In this document: positions 27,496-36,476 of the stretch, one piece after another
Numbering within the stretch: the stretch's first letter is position 1
Layout: every line of letters begins with the position of its first letter
Assembly (NCBI RefSeq): GCF_900009265.2
Contig: NZ_LR735001.1
Location: 1-64,000 of the forward strand
From: Planktothrix paucivesiculata PCC 9631
Lineage (GTDB): Bacteria > Cyanobacteriota > Cyanobacteriia > Cyanobacteriales > Microcoleaceae
Length of the DNA: 64,000 bases
Direction of reading: 5' to 3'
Notes under the pieces: model-generated
Seen by the model: the letters and a program-made list of their open reading frames with translations, nothing else
Database searches by the model: none
What the model was told of the DNA's origin: nothing
Position numbers and translations under genes: made by a program

Positions 27496-28227
27496 ATGGC
27501 TACATTTGACCAAACTCTGCGGCTTAAAATAGAAAATCTGGGTGTACCCGTTCAAAGCGGCACAGTTAGCGATGTCGTACTCAGTATTGATCAGGTTAAC
27601 GGCTTAGAAAATTTCCCCGATATCATCCCTGTCACCAACTTTGTTAAAGAGTTTCTTACGAATTATCCCAATCCCAATGATTTCTATCAAAATATTAGCA
27701 ATAATTTAACTAAAGCAATTATTAATAATTCCCAAACCCTGGGAATTGCTGGAACATTTGACGCTCTATCCGTCGAACTTCTCCGTGAACCCGTTGGTGT
27801 GTTGCCCTATCCTTTTGTTAGTCAATCTATTCAAACTGCAACAGGAAATTCTGATCAACTTGTGAAACTCCAATTCCAAGATCTGTTAATACCTGTTCAG
27901 GGGGGAACGGTTGCAGATGCAACGATTAATATTAATCATGTTGATAATTTAGGAACCTTCCCCGATATTATTCCCCTGGCTAACTTTGCTACAGATTTTC
28001 TCACAAATTATCCCAATCCTAACGATTTCTATCAAGATATTACCACAAATTTAACTAGCACAATTCTCAATAATGCTCAAGCATTGGGATTAGCGGGAAC
28101 ACTGGATTCAGTCTCAATTAAACTCGAACGTAGCCCGGGTTCAGTTTTATCTGATCTATTCTCTAGTAAATCAACTGCAATACCCACTGAACTATCGAAT
28201 AATGCACTCACAGGCCAAGCCTTTTAA
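27496..28227 (+). CDS. tandem-duplicated domain protein, family not recognised
   Basis: The 243-residue protein consists of two copies of one domain (about 5-97 and 118-213). Both copies contain FPDIIP, then FLTNYPNPNDFYQ, then a helix ending near LGIAGT or LGLAGT and a closing strand such as LSVELLREP. The predicted order is two strands, two helices and one or more strands, which recalls tunnelling-fold (T-fold) enzymes such as uricase, but no catalytic residues could be assigned and this is speculative. There is no signal peptide or membrane segment. The 30-residue tail is Ser/Thr-rich and low-complexity. It stands alone, with a perfect palindrome upstream. Confidence 0.55.
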   Translation: MATFDQTLRLKIENLGVPVQSGTVSDVVLSIDQVNGLENFPDIIPVTNFVKEFLTNYPNPNDFYQNISNNLTKAIINNSQTLGIAGTFDALSVELLREPVGVLPYPFVSQSIQTATGNSDQLVKLQFQDLLIPVQGGTVADATININHVDNLGTFPDIIPLANFATDFLTNYPNPNDFYQDITTNLTSTILNNAQALGLAGTLDSVSIKLERSPGSVLSDLFSSKSTAIPTELSNNALTGQAF

Positions 28228-28323
28228 ATATAGCAGGAAATAGCTCACGGGGTGACAACCCCGTCAAAAACCTTAGCTAGAGGGAATGGAGCCAAATTGC
28301 GGTAAAATATGATTAGTCTAATA

Positions 28324-28405
28324 GGGAAGCGCGAGGAAGAAGGATGGTATCTTTTAACAAATTTGGGAGATTTAAAAGATTTAATCTCTGCCTTTAATGG
28401 AGAAA
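28324..28405 (+). pseudogene. remnant of an IS4-type transposase
   Basis: The plus frame starting at 28324 reads EEEGWYLLTNLGDLKDLISA within about 27 codons. This is the characteristic GW(F/Y)LLTNL stretch near the catalytic Glu of IS4-family transposases. Upstream and downstream the frame is broken and no terminal repeats are visible, so only a scrap of an old insertion survives. A short stem (ACGGGGT / ACCCCGT, 28247-28264) lies just before it. Confidence 0.55.
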
Positions 28406-28425
28406 AAAATTTGTTAATTTACTTT

Positions 28426-30591
28426 TCAGTTTTTCAATGACGAAAAACCAATAACTGCTAAAATGTCACAAAATTCTTCATAACTTATTTGTTGGTCTTC
28501 GCTAGTATCCGCTAATTTGAACATGGCTTCGATTTGAGTATCAGTAACATTAGAATCTATATTATGGTGGATACATAGTTTCAATTCTTCCATAGTAATG
28601 TAACCAGAATGATCTGCATCAAATTTTTGAAATAGTTCTAAAATTTTTGTTTCTGAATCTAAATTATTTAGTAAACTTAGTTGATTAGTGATCGCTTTCC
28701 AGAGTTGCTCTGAATCAGTATGTTTTAAAGCATCTTCTTCTTCCATTGGAGTAATACCGTATTGTTTTCTAATGGTATAAACAGTTTTCAAATCTTCAGG
28801 AGATAAAGTTTGTAAGACATCTTCTAAAGCCTCAAGGGAAAATTGTCCAGTAAATGCTTTTAATAATTCTGCTATTTTGGCTTTATCGGGTTGATTGTGC
28901 CAAGAACTGAGGATTGTTTCTAACAGAGTTTCCCGATAACCAGCTAACCGCAACAGATTTTCCCTACTATGAATTTTTGTAGGAGAAAATAAGTCTGGAT
29001 ATTCTGTTCCTAATTCTGTGATAATAGTTTCGTGTTCTTGGTCGGAGATTTCTAATTGTAAACGCATTTGTTTAAAGTTGACCAAGCTGTCCCTTACATC
29101 CACATAACCTTCATCAAGAGTATCTCTTAAAATTCCTTTATAGATTTGTAACCGTTTCTCCTGATTAAACCCAGGCAGAACTTTTGCTAAAATATAAACT
29201 TCATCTGTACTCAATTCAGCTAGAGATCGCCCTTCTAAAAAGCGAGAAATATCCAGCTTGAGTTTTTGTAATTGTTTTCGCAAACGATTGATTAACCCTT
29301 CTTTTAAGTAAATATCTCGACTACGTTCCCATGTGCGATATAACCATAACGTGCTGCAAATAGCAATCGAAACAGAAAATAGATATTGGAAAAATAATGG
29401 CAACAATGCAATAAAGTTTCGACCAGCAAAGATAAAGAAGAAATTAAAAATAAAAAAAGTACAGAGACTAAAAAGTCGATGGCGGATAATTTCAATATTT
29501 ACAGAATTGGTGTTTCTTAATAAATAAGATTTATAACGTTTTTCGAGGTTTTTGCCGAGCCAATATCCACCTAAAGTAAATATTCCCAAAGTTAAAGGAA
29601 CTGCGACTAATTTAGGAATAAAACTTGCTTGTCCGAATACATAAAAACCAGGTTTTAATAAATTTGCCCATTGGTTTTCTTCATGCGCCCAAGCTCCAGA
29701 AATATAATAATCCCAATTTCCTGCATATAGATAATAATAGGTAAAATAACCAATCACTAGACCCACATAACCATAGTATAACCATTGTCGATTGGATTGG
29801 GTAATATTTTCCCAATAAGAACGTTCCGCATCAATATCCATGCAATGATTAGTACAAGCGACACAAGCACTCAGTTCTTTACCCTCTCTACTGATAATAC
29901 GACACATAGATTGGGTTATTTTTTGTTCATTATCTTCATGGGCAGTGCTATTTAATAATCCTCTAGGTTCACCATAAATTTTCTGTACTGGAGCCATAGG
30001 ACAAAAGTAGTGACACCAAGACTTACCACCATATAAATAACCCACTACAATAGCGGCTACAATAGTCCCCAAAAGAAAGATTCCTAAAGCTAAACGATTA
30101 GAATTAACAAACAAAATTCGAGAACATAATCCCAAAAAAAACAGACTAAATTGCAAATAAATAGCGTTTTCAAACAACCAAGAATCTTTCGATACTTTAA
30201 CTAATTCAGTTTTTACCTTGTTTGTTTTATGATTAACACTTTTATTTTGTCTTTGCCATTGTAAAGCTCGTGGAATTTGAGAAATAAAAGATAAAGGACA
30301 AATCCGTCGCCAAAACTCGTGTCCAAAAACTAGCAAAATAAAAATACTAGAAGGAACTATTATTCCCCAAAATATGGGTGCGCCCAAAGCATACGGGGCT
30401 TCTTCTAAACAACTTCCTTGAACTATTACGCAGTTTTCTAAATTAAGTTTTAGAGGGCTAAGAGTATTATCTGGATAAGTTAGCCAAGGTGTTAAGGGAT
30501 CGTAAAAGAGGGAGAAAATTAAGATTAGCCAACCAATGCTAAGTACCCATCGCAATTGATGAATTTTACGTTCACTAATATTGGCTAACAT
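28426..30591 (-). CDS. membrane Fe-S protein (NapH/NosR-like) with C-terminal EF-hands
   Basis: The 721-residue protein has about six to eight hydrophobic segments in its first 420 residues. Within them are two CxxxCP-type motifs, RRICPLS and CHYFCPMAPVQKIYG, and a ferredoxin-like CVACTNHCMDID, as in the NapH/NosR/polyferredoxin electron-transfer group. The soluble C-terminal half is helical and ends with two EF-hands: FDADHSGYITMEEL, a canonical calcium loop, and ADTSEDQQISYEEF. It may be a calcium-tuned membrane electron carrier; the partner is unknown. No nos or nap genes are beside it. The start at 30591 is followed by a charged segment and then the first membrane helix. It is probably monocistronic. 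Confidence 0.75.
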   Translation of the reverse strand: MLANISERKIHQLRWVLSIGWLILIFSLFYDPLTPWLTYPDNTLSPLKLNLENCVIVQGSCLEEAPYALGAPIFWGIIVPSSIFILLVFGHEFWRRICPLSFISQIPRALQWQRQNKSVNHKTNKVKTELVKVSKDSWLFENAIYLQFSLFFLGLCSRILFVNSNRLALGIFLLGTIVAAIVVGYLYGGKSWCHYFCPMAPVQKIYGEPRGLLNSTAHEDNEQKITQSMCRIISREGKELSACVACTNHCMDIDAERSYWENITQSNRQWLYYGYVGLVIGYFTYYYLYAGNWDYYISGAWAHEENQWANLLKPGFYVFGQASFIPKLVAVPLTLGIFTLGGYWLGKNLEKRYKSYLLRNTNSVNIEIIRHRLFSLCTFFIFNFFFIFAGRNFIALLPLFFQYLFSVSIAICSTLWLYRTWERSRDIYLKEGLINRLRKQLQKLKLDISRFLEGRSLAELSTDEVYILAKVLPGFNQEKRLQIYKGILRDTLDEGYVDVRDSLVNFKQMRLQLEISDQEHETIITELGTEYPDLFSPTKIHSRENLLRLAGYRETLLETILSSWHNQPDKAKIAELLKAFTGQFSLEALEDVLQTLSPEDLKTVYTIRKQYGITPMEEEDALKHTDSEQLWKAITNQLSLLNNLDSETKILELFQKFDADHSGYITMEELKLCIHHNIDSNVTDTQIEAMFKLADTSEDQQISYEEFCDILAVIGFSSLKN

Positions 30592-30725
30592 AGTTAATTT
30601 CCTGTTGCTTTTTTTTGATTACGATAAAACTTAGTACCAAAACATCGTATCACACTTTTTAGGCATTTCGTTTCCTTTATTGTAACTTTTAATTAAGGTT
30701 CTTTAAGCAAGGTGTTTTTTCGGGT

Positions 30726-32087
30726 TTATTCCTGCATTCCTGCATATAAAAGCCGTGCAAATAACCTCGCTCCATCATCTTTTTTAAGTTCAGAATATTC
30801 GGGATGTTTGCGAAAACCTACTGACCTCAAATCTGATAACAATTCCGGGTGAAATTGACAAGTAAAGGAGCGCCGAATTAACTTACTTTCAAAATCTTTA
30901 TAGTTGATACAGGTAGCAGAACATTCGGTGAGAATTTCATCTTCATGGGCTGTTGAACACAGAATTTCTATCGCATAAGGCATTTGCATCAGCCAAGATA
31001 GGGGACTTCCGGCGAGAATATGGCGATGGGAAATTATCGTATCATGGAGCAATCTATAGGCCCAATTTGCAAAGAGAATTGCTTCTTCATTCACTTCATC
31101 TGAGTGAAACATGGCAATATTTAGTTCGTGTTCGTATTCGATGGAAGTATCAATCACTCCTTCAAATTCGTCGGCGGTTACTTCATGAACTGTAATTAAT
31201 TCTTGGGGAATTCCTGAACTTTCGCTATCAGGGGATTCATAATGATGTAACTGGCGATCGCCCACTTCTTTAAATTCGTTTGGCCCCACAGCAAATTCAG
31301 GATCATGCCAACTTCGAGCTACGATATTACCATTCTTTTTCTTAACAGAAAGAGAATTCCCAATCCTTTCAATTTCTTGACAAACATTTTGCAAGGCTTT
31401 GAGGGTTTTTCCTGATGAATCGTTCTCTAATTGGCTTAAATCTAGCACCTGTTGCACCGCCTTTTGAATCAGATTAATGTGTCCTTGGGCAGCTAATTGA
31501 TGTCCTAAACAAATAAAAATTGCGGGGGCACTGGTGGGTGTTCGAGATAACAGTAACTTTTCCACAAATAAATGTAAATCTGCGAGAGAAGATTGGCTTC
31601 CTGCAAAGCTAGAAGCATCCCGGACTGATGGATCTCCGCCTTCCACAACCACCGCCAACCCTGAAGAAATCACCGGAATAATTGTTTCAGGATCAAGTAA
31701 TCCTGATGACCATAAAGGAAACAAAATTGAGTCACAGTCCGCAATTGTTTGAGCAATATAGGCAACATTTAGAGAGGCTCGAACGTGCTCCCCTAAAGGA
31801 TTATAACCAACGTGTTCCCAAGGTTCAATAATCGCGATCGCATTCCGAAAAAGCCGAGGATGCTGCATCAGAAATTCAAAATCTGACTGACAGTTAATCA
31901 CCTTTTCTAAAGGTCTGCCTTTTCCCCATTCAAAGGCTTCATTTTCCGTGAGCAGCGACTTATTGGGTAAGGGGGTTGGTGAATGACGATTTGCGATAAA
32001 ATATCCCAGCAAAATGTGTACAGATTCAAAATCTGAGCAACCTTCGTTTAAATATCCGGGTTTGAGTCGCCAATCTAACGCTATCAT
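30726..32087 (-). CDS. class I glutamine-amidotransferase-like protein
   Basis: The 453-residue protein contains the signature pieces of a class I GATase in the right order: a nucleophile elbow FICLGHQLAAQ at about 196-206 and a catalytic His-Glu pair in CQFHPELLSDL near residue 420. Between them lies an insert about 130 residues longer than in standard domains. The N-terminal 190 residues include IAIIEPWEHVGYNPLGEHVR, which is not a known synthase domain. No ammonia-accepting enzyme is fused or adjacent, so its acceptor is unknown and it could be a stand-alone hydrolase. It lies about 180 bases from the neighbouring small gene. Confidence is good for the fold and low for the role. Confidence 0.65.
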   Translation of the reverse strand: MIALDWRLKPGYLNEGCSDFESVHILLGYFIANRHSPTPLPNKSLLTENEAFEWGKGRPLEKVINCQSDFEFLMQHPRLFRNAIAIIEPWEHVGYNPLGEHVRASLNVAYIAQTIADCDSILFPLWSSGLLDPETIIPVISSGLAVVVEGGDPSVRDASSFAGSQSSLADLHLFVEKLLLSRTPTSAPAIFICLGHQLAAQGHINLIQKAVQQVLDLSQLENDSSGKTLKALQNVCQEIERIGNSLSVKKKNGNIVARSWHDPEFAVGPNEFKEVGDRQLHHYESPDSESSGIPQELITVHEVTADEFEGVIDTSIEYEHELNIAMFHSDEVNEEAILFANWAYRLLHDTIISHRHILAGSPLSWLMQMPYAIEILCSTAHEDEILTECSATCINYKDFESKLIRRSFTCQFHPELLSDLRSVGFRKHPEYSELKKDDGARLFARLLYAGMQE

Positions 32088-32199
32088 ATTAGGGAAAAGG
32101 GAAAAGGGAATAGGGCACGGGCAACACCAGATAATACTTCTGGCCGTTTCATGTCAGTTATAAATTATTACAACCTATTTGGGATTGCTATATCAGCCT

Positions 32200-32544
32200 T
32201 TACTTTTGAATCTTTAAACGCAATTGATTTAATTCATCAATGGTGTTTACAATTTTAATTTTCCATTGACTATCGCTATTTTTCTCAATCAACGACTCAA
32301 CGATCGCATCTAAAGAGCCGAGTAACCAGTTTTCTTCTCTTTCATCTCCATCATCGAGTTCCATAAAACCAAAGAAATAGTCTTGATTTCGGGATGTCAG
32401 ATTACGCCAGACCTCAGATGGAGGAACAGACCAGTCAATTTGCCAAACCTGTTTTAGCATTCTAATAAAAAACTGTTCTTCTTGACTGCGATGGGCTTCC
32501 TTTGACAGTTTTTCTACAGCATCGATTAATTTTTTCTTGCTCAT
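32200..32544 (-). CDS. small hypothetical protein
   Basis: The 114-residue, mostly helical, acidic protein reads KKLIDAVEKLSKEAHRSQEE at its start and QLRLKIQK at its end. It has no signal peptide or motif that I can name. It lies between the GATase-like gene and cheB on the same strand, with gaps of over 100 and 230 bases, so it is probably its own unit. The ATG start is preceded by an AT-rich region. Confidence 0.5.
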   Translation of the reverse strand: MSKKKLIDAVEKLSKEAHRSQEEQFFIRMLKQVWQIDWSVPPSEVWRNLTSRNQDYFFGFMELDDGDEREENWLLGSLDAIVESLIEKNSDSQWKIKIVNTIDELNQLRLKIQK

Positions 32545-32775
32545 GGTAGATAGTAGGATTCTTAGGTGATATTAGAATGAATCTATCTGTATAGAATACC
32601 ATGCGATCGCCCTTTAAATCTATACTAATTTTTAATTTGAGTTGACCCCAATCTTAACTTTTATATGGGTTCAATTGGAGAGGTAAAATTAAGTAAAAAT
32701 ACTGAATTTATTAAAAAATTTTAGAACAGAAAAAAGGTTGACTAGAGGAATATTTTAGGATAAACTTCAGCCTAA

Positions 32776-33810
32776 CTAACTACCCTTATTGATTCGCTGA
32801 ATTAAAGTATTAGCGATCGCTTCAGGAGGCAAAACTTCAACGGCTGCATTTAACTGAACAGCGGCTTTAGGCATCCCATAAACAATCGAACTTTTTTCGT
32901 CCTGAGCGATCGTATGCCATCCAGTCTCACGTAAAACCCTAAGTCCATCAGCACCATCTTGTCCCATCCCCGTCAGTAATACAGCAATTTCTTTATGATG
33001 CCAGTGTTGGGCAAGACTCTTAAAAAACACATCTACAGAGGGTCTGTAAGGATAATTAACAGGCTCTTTTGTGTAATATAATGTGAGATCAGAACGGATA
33101 CTCAGATGATCGTTAGTTCCGGCAATATGGACAATACCCTTTTCTAAGCGATCGCCAATATTAGCTAATCGCACCGTCAGAGGGGTTTGTTGATTCAGCC
33201 AATCTACCAGACCCGCAGAAAACTGCTGATCGACGTGCTGGACAATGGCAATCGCCGCCCCAAAATTGGCAGGAAGTCGGGAGAGAATCGTGGCTAAAGC
33301 TTTTGGCCCACCCGTTGAGGAACCAATGGTCACAAGCCGAGGAAGTAGGGTAGAGGGTTTAGAGAATGAAGTCAGTTTTGAGGTTTGGAGTGCAGGCGTG
33401 GAGGGGGTCGATGATTTGCCAATCAGCTTGCTGAGGGTGACAATTTTGGCAAGTAAGGGTTGGTGAGAATTTGAGCTTCCTTGAGTTCCTAAAATCGGAG
33501 TATCCACCGCATCACGCGCCCCATATCCCATCGCCTCAAACACTTTTCCGGCATGGTTTCCCACGCTTGCCGTCACGATCAAGATGATGCAGGGACTCTG
33601 CTGCATAATCTGGCGAGTCGCTTCCACACCGTCCATAATGGGCATGAACAAATCCATTAAAATCAAGTCAGGAGTATCTTTTGCACAACGGTCAACGGCT
33701 TCTTTACCATCGCGGGCAATCCAGACAACTTGATAATTGGGAACAGTTAAAACCACTCGTTTGAGTGCTTCTACTGCCATAGCCATATCATTAACAATCG
33801 CAATTTTCAT
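32776..33810 (-). CDS. cheB: chemosensory methylesterase CheB (WspF-like)
   Basis: The 344-residue protein joins an N-terminal receiver (phospho-acceptor D53 in [13 protein letters not shown]) to a C-terminal methylesterase. The catalytic Ser is in [11 protein letters not shown], the His in [12 protein letters not shown] and the Asp in [11 protein letters not shown]. It removes methyl groups from receptor glutamates to reset signalling and is activated by the CheA kinase. It is the last gene of the chemosensory operon, where WspF sits in Pseudomonas. The output gene wspR, which would follow, is absent; the next gene on the strand is unrelated. Confidence 0.94.
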   Translation of the reverse strand: MKIAIVNDMAMAVEALKRVVLTVPNYQVVWIARDGKEAVDRCAKDTPDLILMDLFMPIMDGVEATRQIMQQSPCIILIVTASVGNHAGKVFEAMGYGARDAVDTPILGTQGSSNSHQPLLAKIVTLSKLIGKSSTPSTPALQTSKLTSFSKPSTLLPRLVTIGSSTGGPKALATILSRLPANFGAAIAIVQHVDQQFSAGLVDWLNQQTPLTVRLANIGDRLEKGIVHIAGTNDHLSIRSDLTLYYTKEPVNYPYRPSVDVFFKSLAQHWHHKEIAVLLTGMGQDGADGLRVLRETGWHTIAQDEKSSIVYGMPKAAVQLNAAVEVLPPEAIANTLIQRINKGS

Positions 33811-33827
33811 CTTTATAACAAGGAACA

Positions 33828-33897
33828 GGGAATTACGAATTGGGAATTGGGAATTGGGAATTACGAATTACGAATTACGAATTACGAATGGGGAATT
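33828..33897. repeat. GAATTAC / GAATTGG heptamer array between cheA and cheB
   Basis: Roughly ten 7-base units of two related kinds (GGGAATT and ACGAATT) occupy almost the whole gap. Related arrays lie at 11694-11722, 42003-42047 and 56299-56340. Confidence 0.8.
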
Positions 33898-33904
33898 CAG
33901 CCTT

Positions 33905-36163
33905 TTATCTGCCAATCAGATCAATGATTGCATTGATTAATGTATCATCGTGAAAGCTGCTTTTGGTCAGATAATAATTTGCTCCGGCTTCCATGCCTTG
34001 AATGCGGTCATCCTCGCGATCGCGATAGGAAACAATAATTACAGGAATAACCTGAAATTTAGGATGTTCTTTAATTTGCTTCACCAATTCAATCCCATTC
34101 ATCCGAGGCATATCAATATCGCTAACAATCAAATCATAAGAATTGCTGCGAATAGCCGTCCAAGCATCCATACCATTCACAGCAACATCAACATCATAGC
34201 CCCGATTTTGTAACAGTTTCCGGGTCATTTCTCGCACCGTAATTGAATCATCCACCACTAAAATTCGTTTATGTTTGCCCAGAATACCTTTGACATCACT
34301 GCCTTTTTTGCTTGTGGCTTTATTAACATCAACAGGTCTTAATTGACCACTATTGAGCATATTGTCAATGGTTCGGACTAAATCAGAAACATCTAAAATT
34401 AAAACCGGGGAGCCATCATCCATCAAAGCAGAGGCACTAATATCCCGAACCTTACCCAAACGGGGGTCAAGGGGACGCACCACCAAATCTCGCTCACCGA
34501 GAAACTCATCTACAAAAAGACCATAAGCGTTAGATTGGTCACTAATCACAACAACGCAAAGGGCATCGGAATCGGGGAGTGTTTCAGGCAAATCTAAAAT
34601 ATCGTGGGCGGCAATTAACCCAATATTTTGACCATCCTTGGTAAAATATTGGCGACCTTCAACAACATAAATCTCAGACTTGTCGAGTTTAACAATTCGA
34701 TCCACCCGTGCCAAGGGAAAGGCATAAGGTTCATCAGAAATAGTAACAATCAACGTCCTCACGACCGATAGCGTCAGGGGAAGCTGAAAGTGAAAACTGG
34801 TTCCATTTCCCAATTGAGAGACAGCACGGATAGTGCCACCCACCTCTTGCACCATGCTTTTAGCAATATCTAATCCCACCCCTCGCCCGGAAATTTCCGT
34901 CACTTGGTCAGTGGTCGAAAATCCAGAGAGAAACAGAAATTCAATGATTTCAGCTTCCGTCAGTTGTGCCGCCGTTTCCGATGAAGCTAAATTGCGATCG
35001 ACAATATGTTGACGAATGTAATTGGGATCGATGCCCTTACCATCATCAGAAACACTAATCGCCAGCATTCCACCGCGATGAAACGCTTCCAGGCGAATTG
35101 TCCCCTCAACGGGCTTCCCTGATACCTCACGCTCCTCTGGAGATTCAATCCCATGATCAACGGCATTGCGGATCATGTGAGTCAGGGGGGCTTCTAGTTT
35201 TTTGAGAATATCTCGATCAACTAGGGTAGACTGACCAACAATCTGGAATTTCACCTGTTTATCTAATCGTCGGGAGAGGTCACGAACCATGCGCGGAAGT
35301 CCCTGTACCCCATCCACAAACGGACGCATATGGGAGGCGATTACTTCTCGGTAAAGGCGATCGCTCAAGTTAGTGGTGCGACGGGCATAAAGTTCCAGTT
35401 CACCCAAACGATCCGTGAGAATTTCCCGGCATTCTTGGGCCTTCTGTCGAGCCGTATCCACAACCTGTTGGCTTTCAGGACTAATCGCCGTATTCGCTAA
35501 GGCAGTATGGAGGGTTTCCAGAAGTCGGGAAAGCTCTAATTGGCGGTATCTGAGGGCCGTAAAGGAATCGGCAAAGGGTTGCAGCCAATTGGCTTCAACC
35601 AAAGATTCACCCGCGAGCCCCATAATTCGATTCAAATTCTCGGCACTAACCCGCACAACCCGATCATTGGGGATAGTGATTGCTTCTAAAGCGACCTTTT
35701 CTTGATGAGGAGTTGGAGTAATCTCCGAACTCTGATCAACGTTGACTAAGGATGATCGAGCGTTAAAATCTGGAGGTAGCAATGCTCTAATTGCAGCACA
35801 GCAGGCCTCAAACTCTCCAATGTTTTCAGTTAGCCAAGAAAGCATATCGGTTTCGGGGACTTGACTGACAGCCTGAAATAAGTCAACGCCTTGGAGTAAA
35901 ACATCAATTTGTTCTGGGCCCAAGGTAATAATCTTGTTCTGTGCTGCTACAAAACAATCTTCCATACAGTGGGCTAAGTTAATCACCGCATCCAGAGAAA
36001 TAATCCGAGCCGCACCTTTAATGGAATGGGCGACTCGCATTAAGGCTTGTAAGATTTCCTCGGATTGGGAATTGGTTTCCAAGATCAGGAGTCCCTGAGT
36101 CAAGATCGCAACCTGCGTCTGAGCTTCTTGGCGAAATAGCTCGATCATCGAATCATCACTCAT
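33905..36163 (-). CDS. cheA: hybrid chemosensory histidine kinase CheA (WspE-like)
   Basis: The 752-residue kinase has an Hpt domain with phospho-His H46 in RVAHSIKGAAR, a dimerisation and ATPase region (THMIRNAVDHGIESPEE, then DDGKGIDPNYI and SGRGVGLDIAKSMV), a CheW-like domain at about 480-610 and a C-terminal receiver (ILVVDDSITVREMTRKLL, phospho-Asp in LIVSDIDMPRMNG). The added receiver makes it the hybrid type found in Wsp, Frz and Pil pathways rather than classic chemotaxis CheA. It would receive receptor signals through CheW and phosphorylate its own receiver and CheB. It is in operon order cheW-cheA-cheB. Confidence 0.94.
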   Translation of the reverse strand: MSDDSMIELFRQEAQTQVAILTQGLLILETNSQSEEILQALMRVAHSIKGAARIISLDAVINLAHCMEDCFVAAQNKIITLGPEQIDVLLQGVDLFQAVSQVPETDMLSWLTENIGEFEACCAAIRALLPPDFNARSSLVNVDQSSEITPTPHQEKVALEAITIPNDRVVRVSAENLNRIMGLAGESLVEANWLQPFADSFTALRYRQLELSRLLETLHTALANTAISPESQQVVDTARQKAQECREILTDRLGELELYARRTTNLSDRLYREVIASHMRPFVDGVQGLPRMVRDLSRRLDKQVKFQIVGQSTLVDRDILKKLEAPLTHMIRNAVDHGIESPEEREVSGKPVEGTIRLEAFHRGGMLAISVSDDGKGIDPNYIRQHIVDRNLASSETAAQLTEAEIIEFLFLSGFSTTDQVTEISGRGVGLDIAKSMVQEVGGTIRAVSQLGNGTSFHFQLPLTLSVVRTLIVTISDEPYAFPLARVDRIVKLDKSEIYVVEGRQYFTKDGQNIGLIAAHDILDLPETLPDSDALCVVVISDQSNAYGLFVDEFLGERDLVVRPLDPRLGKVRDISASALMDDGSPVLILDVSDLVRTIDNMLNSGQLRPVDVNKATSKKGSDVKGILGKHKRILVVDDSITVREMTRKLLQNRGYDVDVAVNGMDAWTAIRSNSYDLIVSDIDMPRMNGIELVKQIKEHPKFQVIPVIIVSYRDREDDRIQGMEAGANYYLTKSSFHDDTLINAIIDLIGR

Positions 36164-36179
36164 ACAGAACTCCTAAAAG

Positions 36180-36290
36180 AGGGAACAGGGAACAGGGAGG
36201 AGAGGAGGAGCAGGGGAGGCAGGGGGAGCAGGGGGAGTAGGAGGAGAAGCAGGGCGGAGCAGGGGGAGCAGGAGGAGAAGCAGGGGGGTT
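36180..36290. repeat. GCAGGGG-type purine-rich low-complexity tract
   Basis: Degenerate units of GGGAGCAGG, GGAGAAGCAGG and GGGAACA run for about 110 bases in the gap between cheW and cheA. Similar tracts, in either orientation, lie near 39365-39470, 40255-40345 and 56430-56530. Confidence 0.75.
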
Positions 36291-36293
36291 ATT

Positions 36294-36449
36294 GGTGTCA
36301 ATTTAAGCTCCCGATGCCCTGAACTAAAGTTCGGGCTAAAAGCTAAAGTCATCTAAAGATGACTAAAACTGTCTTTCCTAACCCGTTTTAACGGGTTTTA
36401 GCTTTGAGCCTGAAATTTAGTTCAAGGCTTTTAGCATTAAGTTGACACC
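36294..36449. repeat. MITE-like inverted-repeat element
   Basis: A 156-base element begins GGTGTCAATTTAAGC and ends GCATTAAGTTGACACC, which are inverted copies with two or three mismatches. Inside are smaller dyads (GTCATCTAAAGATGAC and AACCCGTTTTAACGGGTT) and a further inverted pair (CTAAAGTTCGGGC against CTGAAATTTAG). It has no coding capacity. It looks like a non-autonomous mobile or REP-type element sitting between cheW and cheA. Confidence 0.6.
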
Positions 36450-36476
36450 GATGACCCCCCTGCCTCCCCTGCTCCA

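Noticed and set aside
28247-28264. Hairpin ACGGGGT / ACCCCGT as a terminator of the 243-residue gene
   Set aside because: It is not followed by a T-run on the plus strand, so it was mentioned with the transposase remnant but not called as a terminator.
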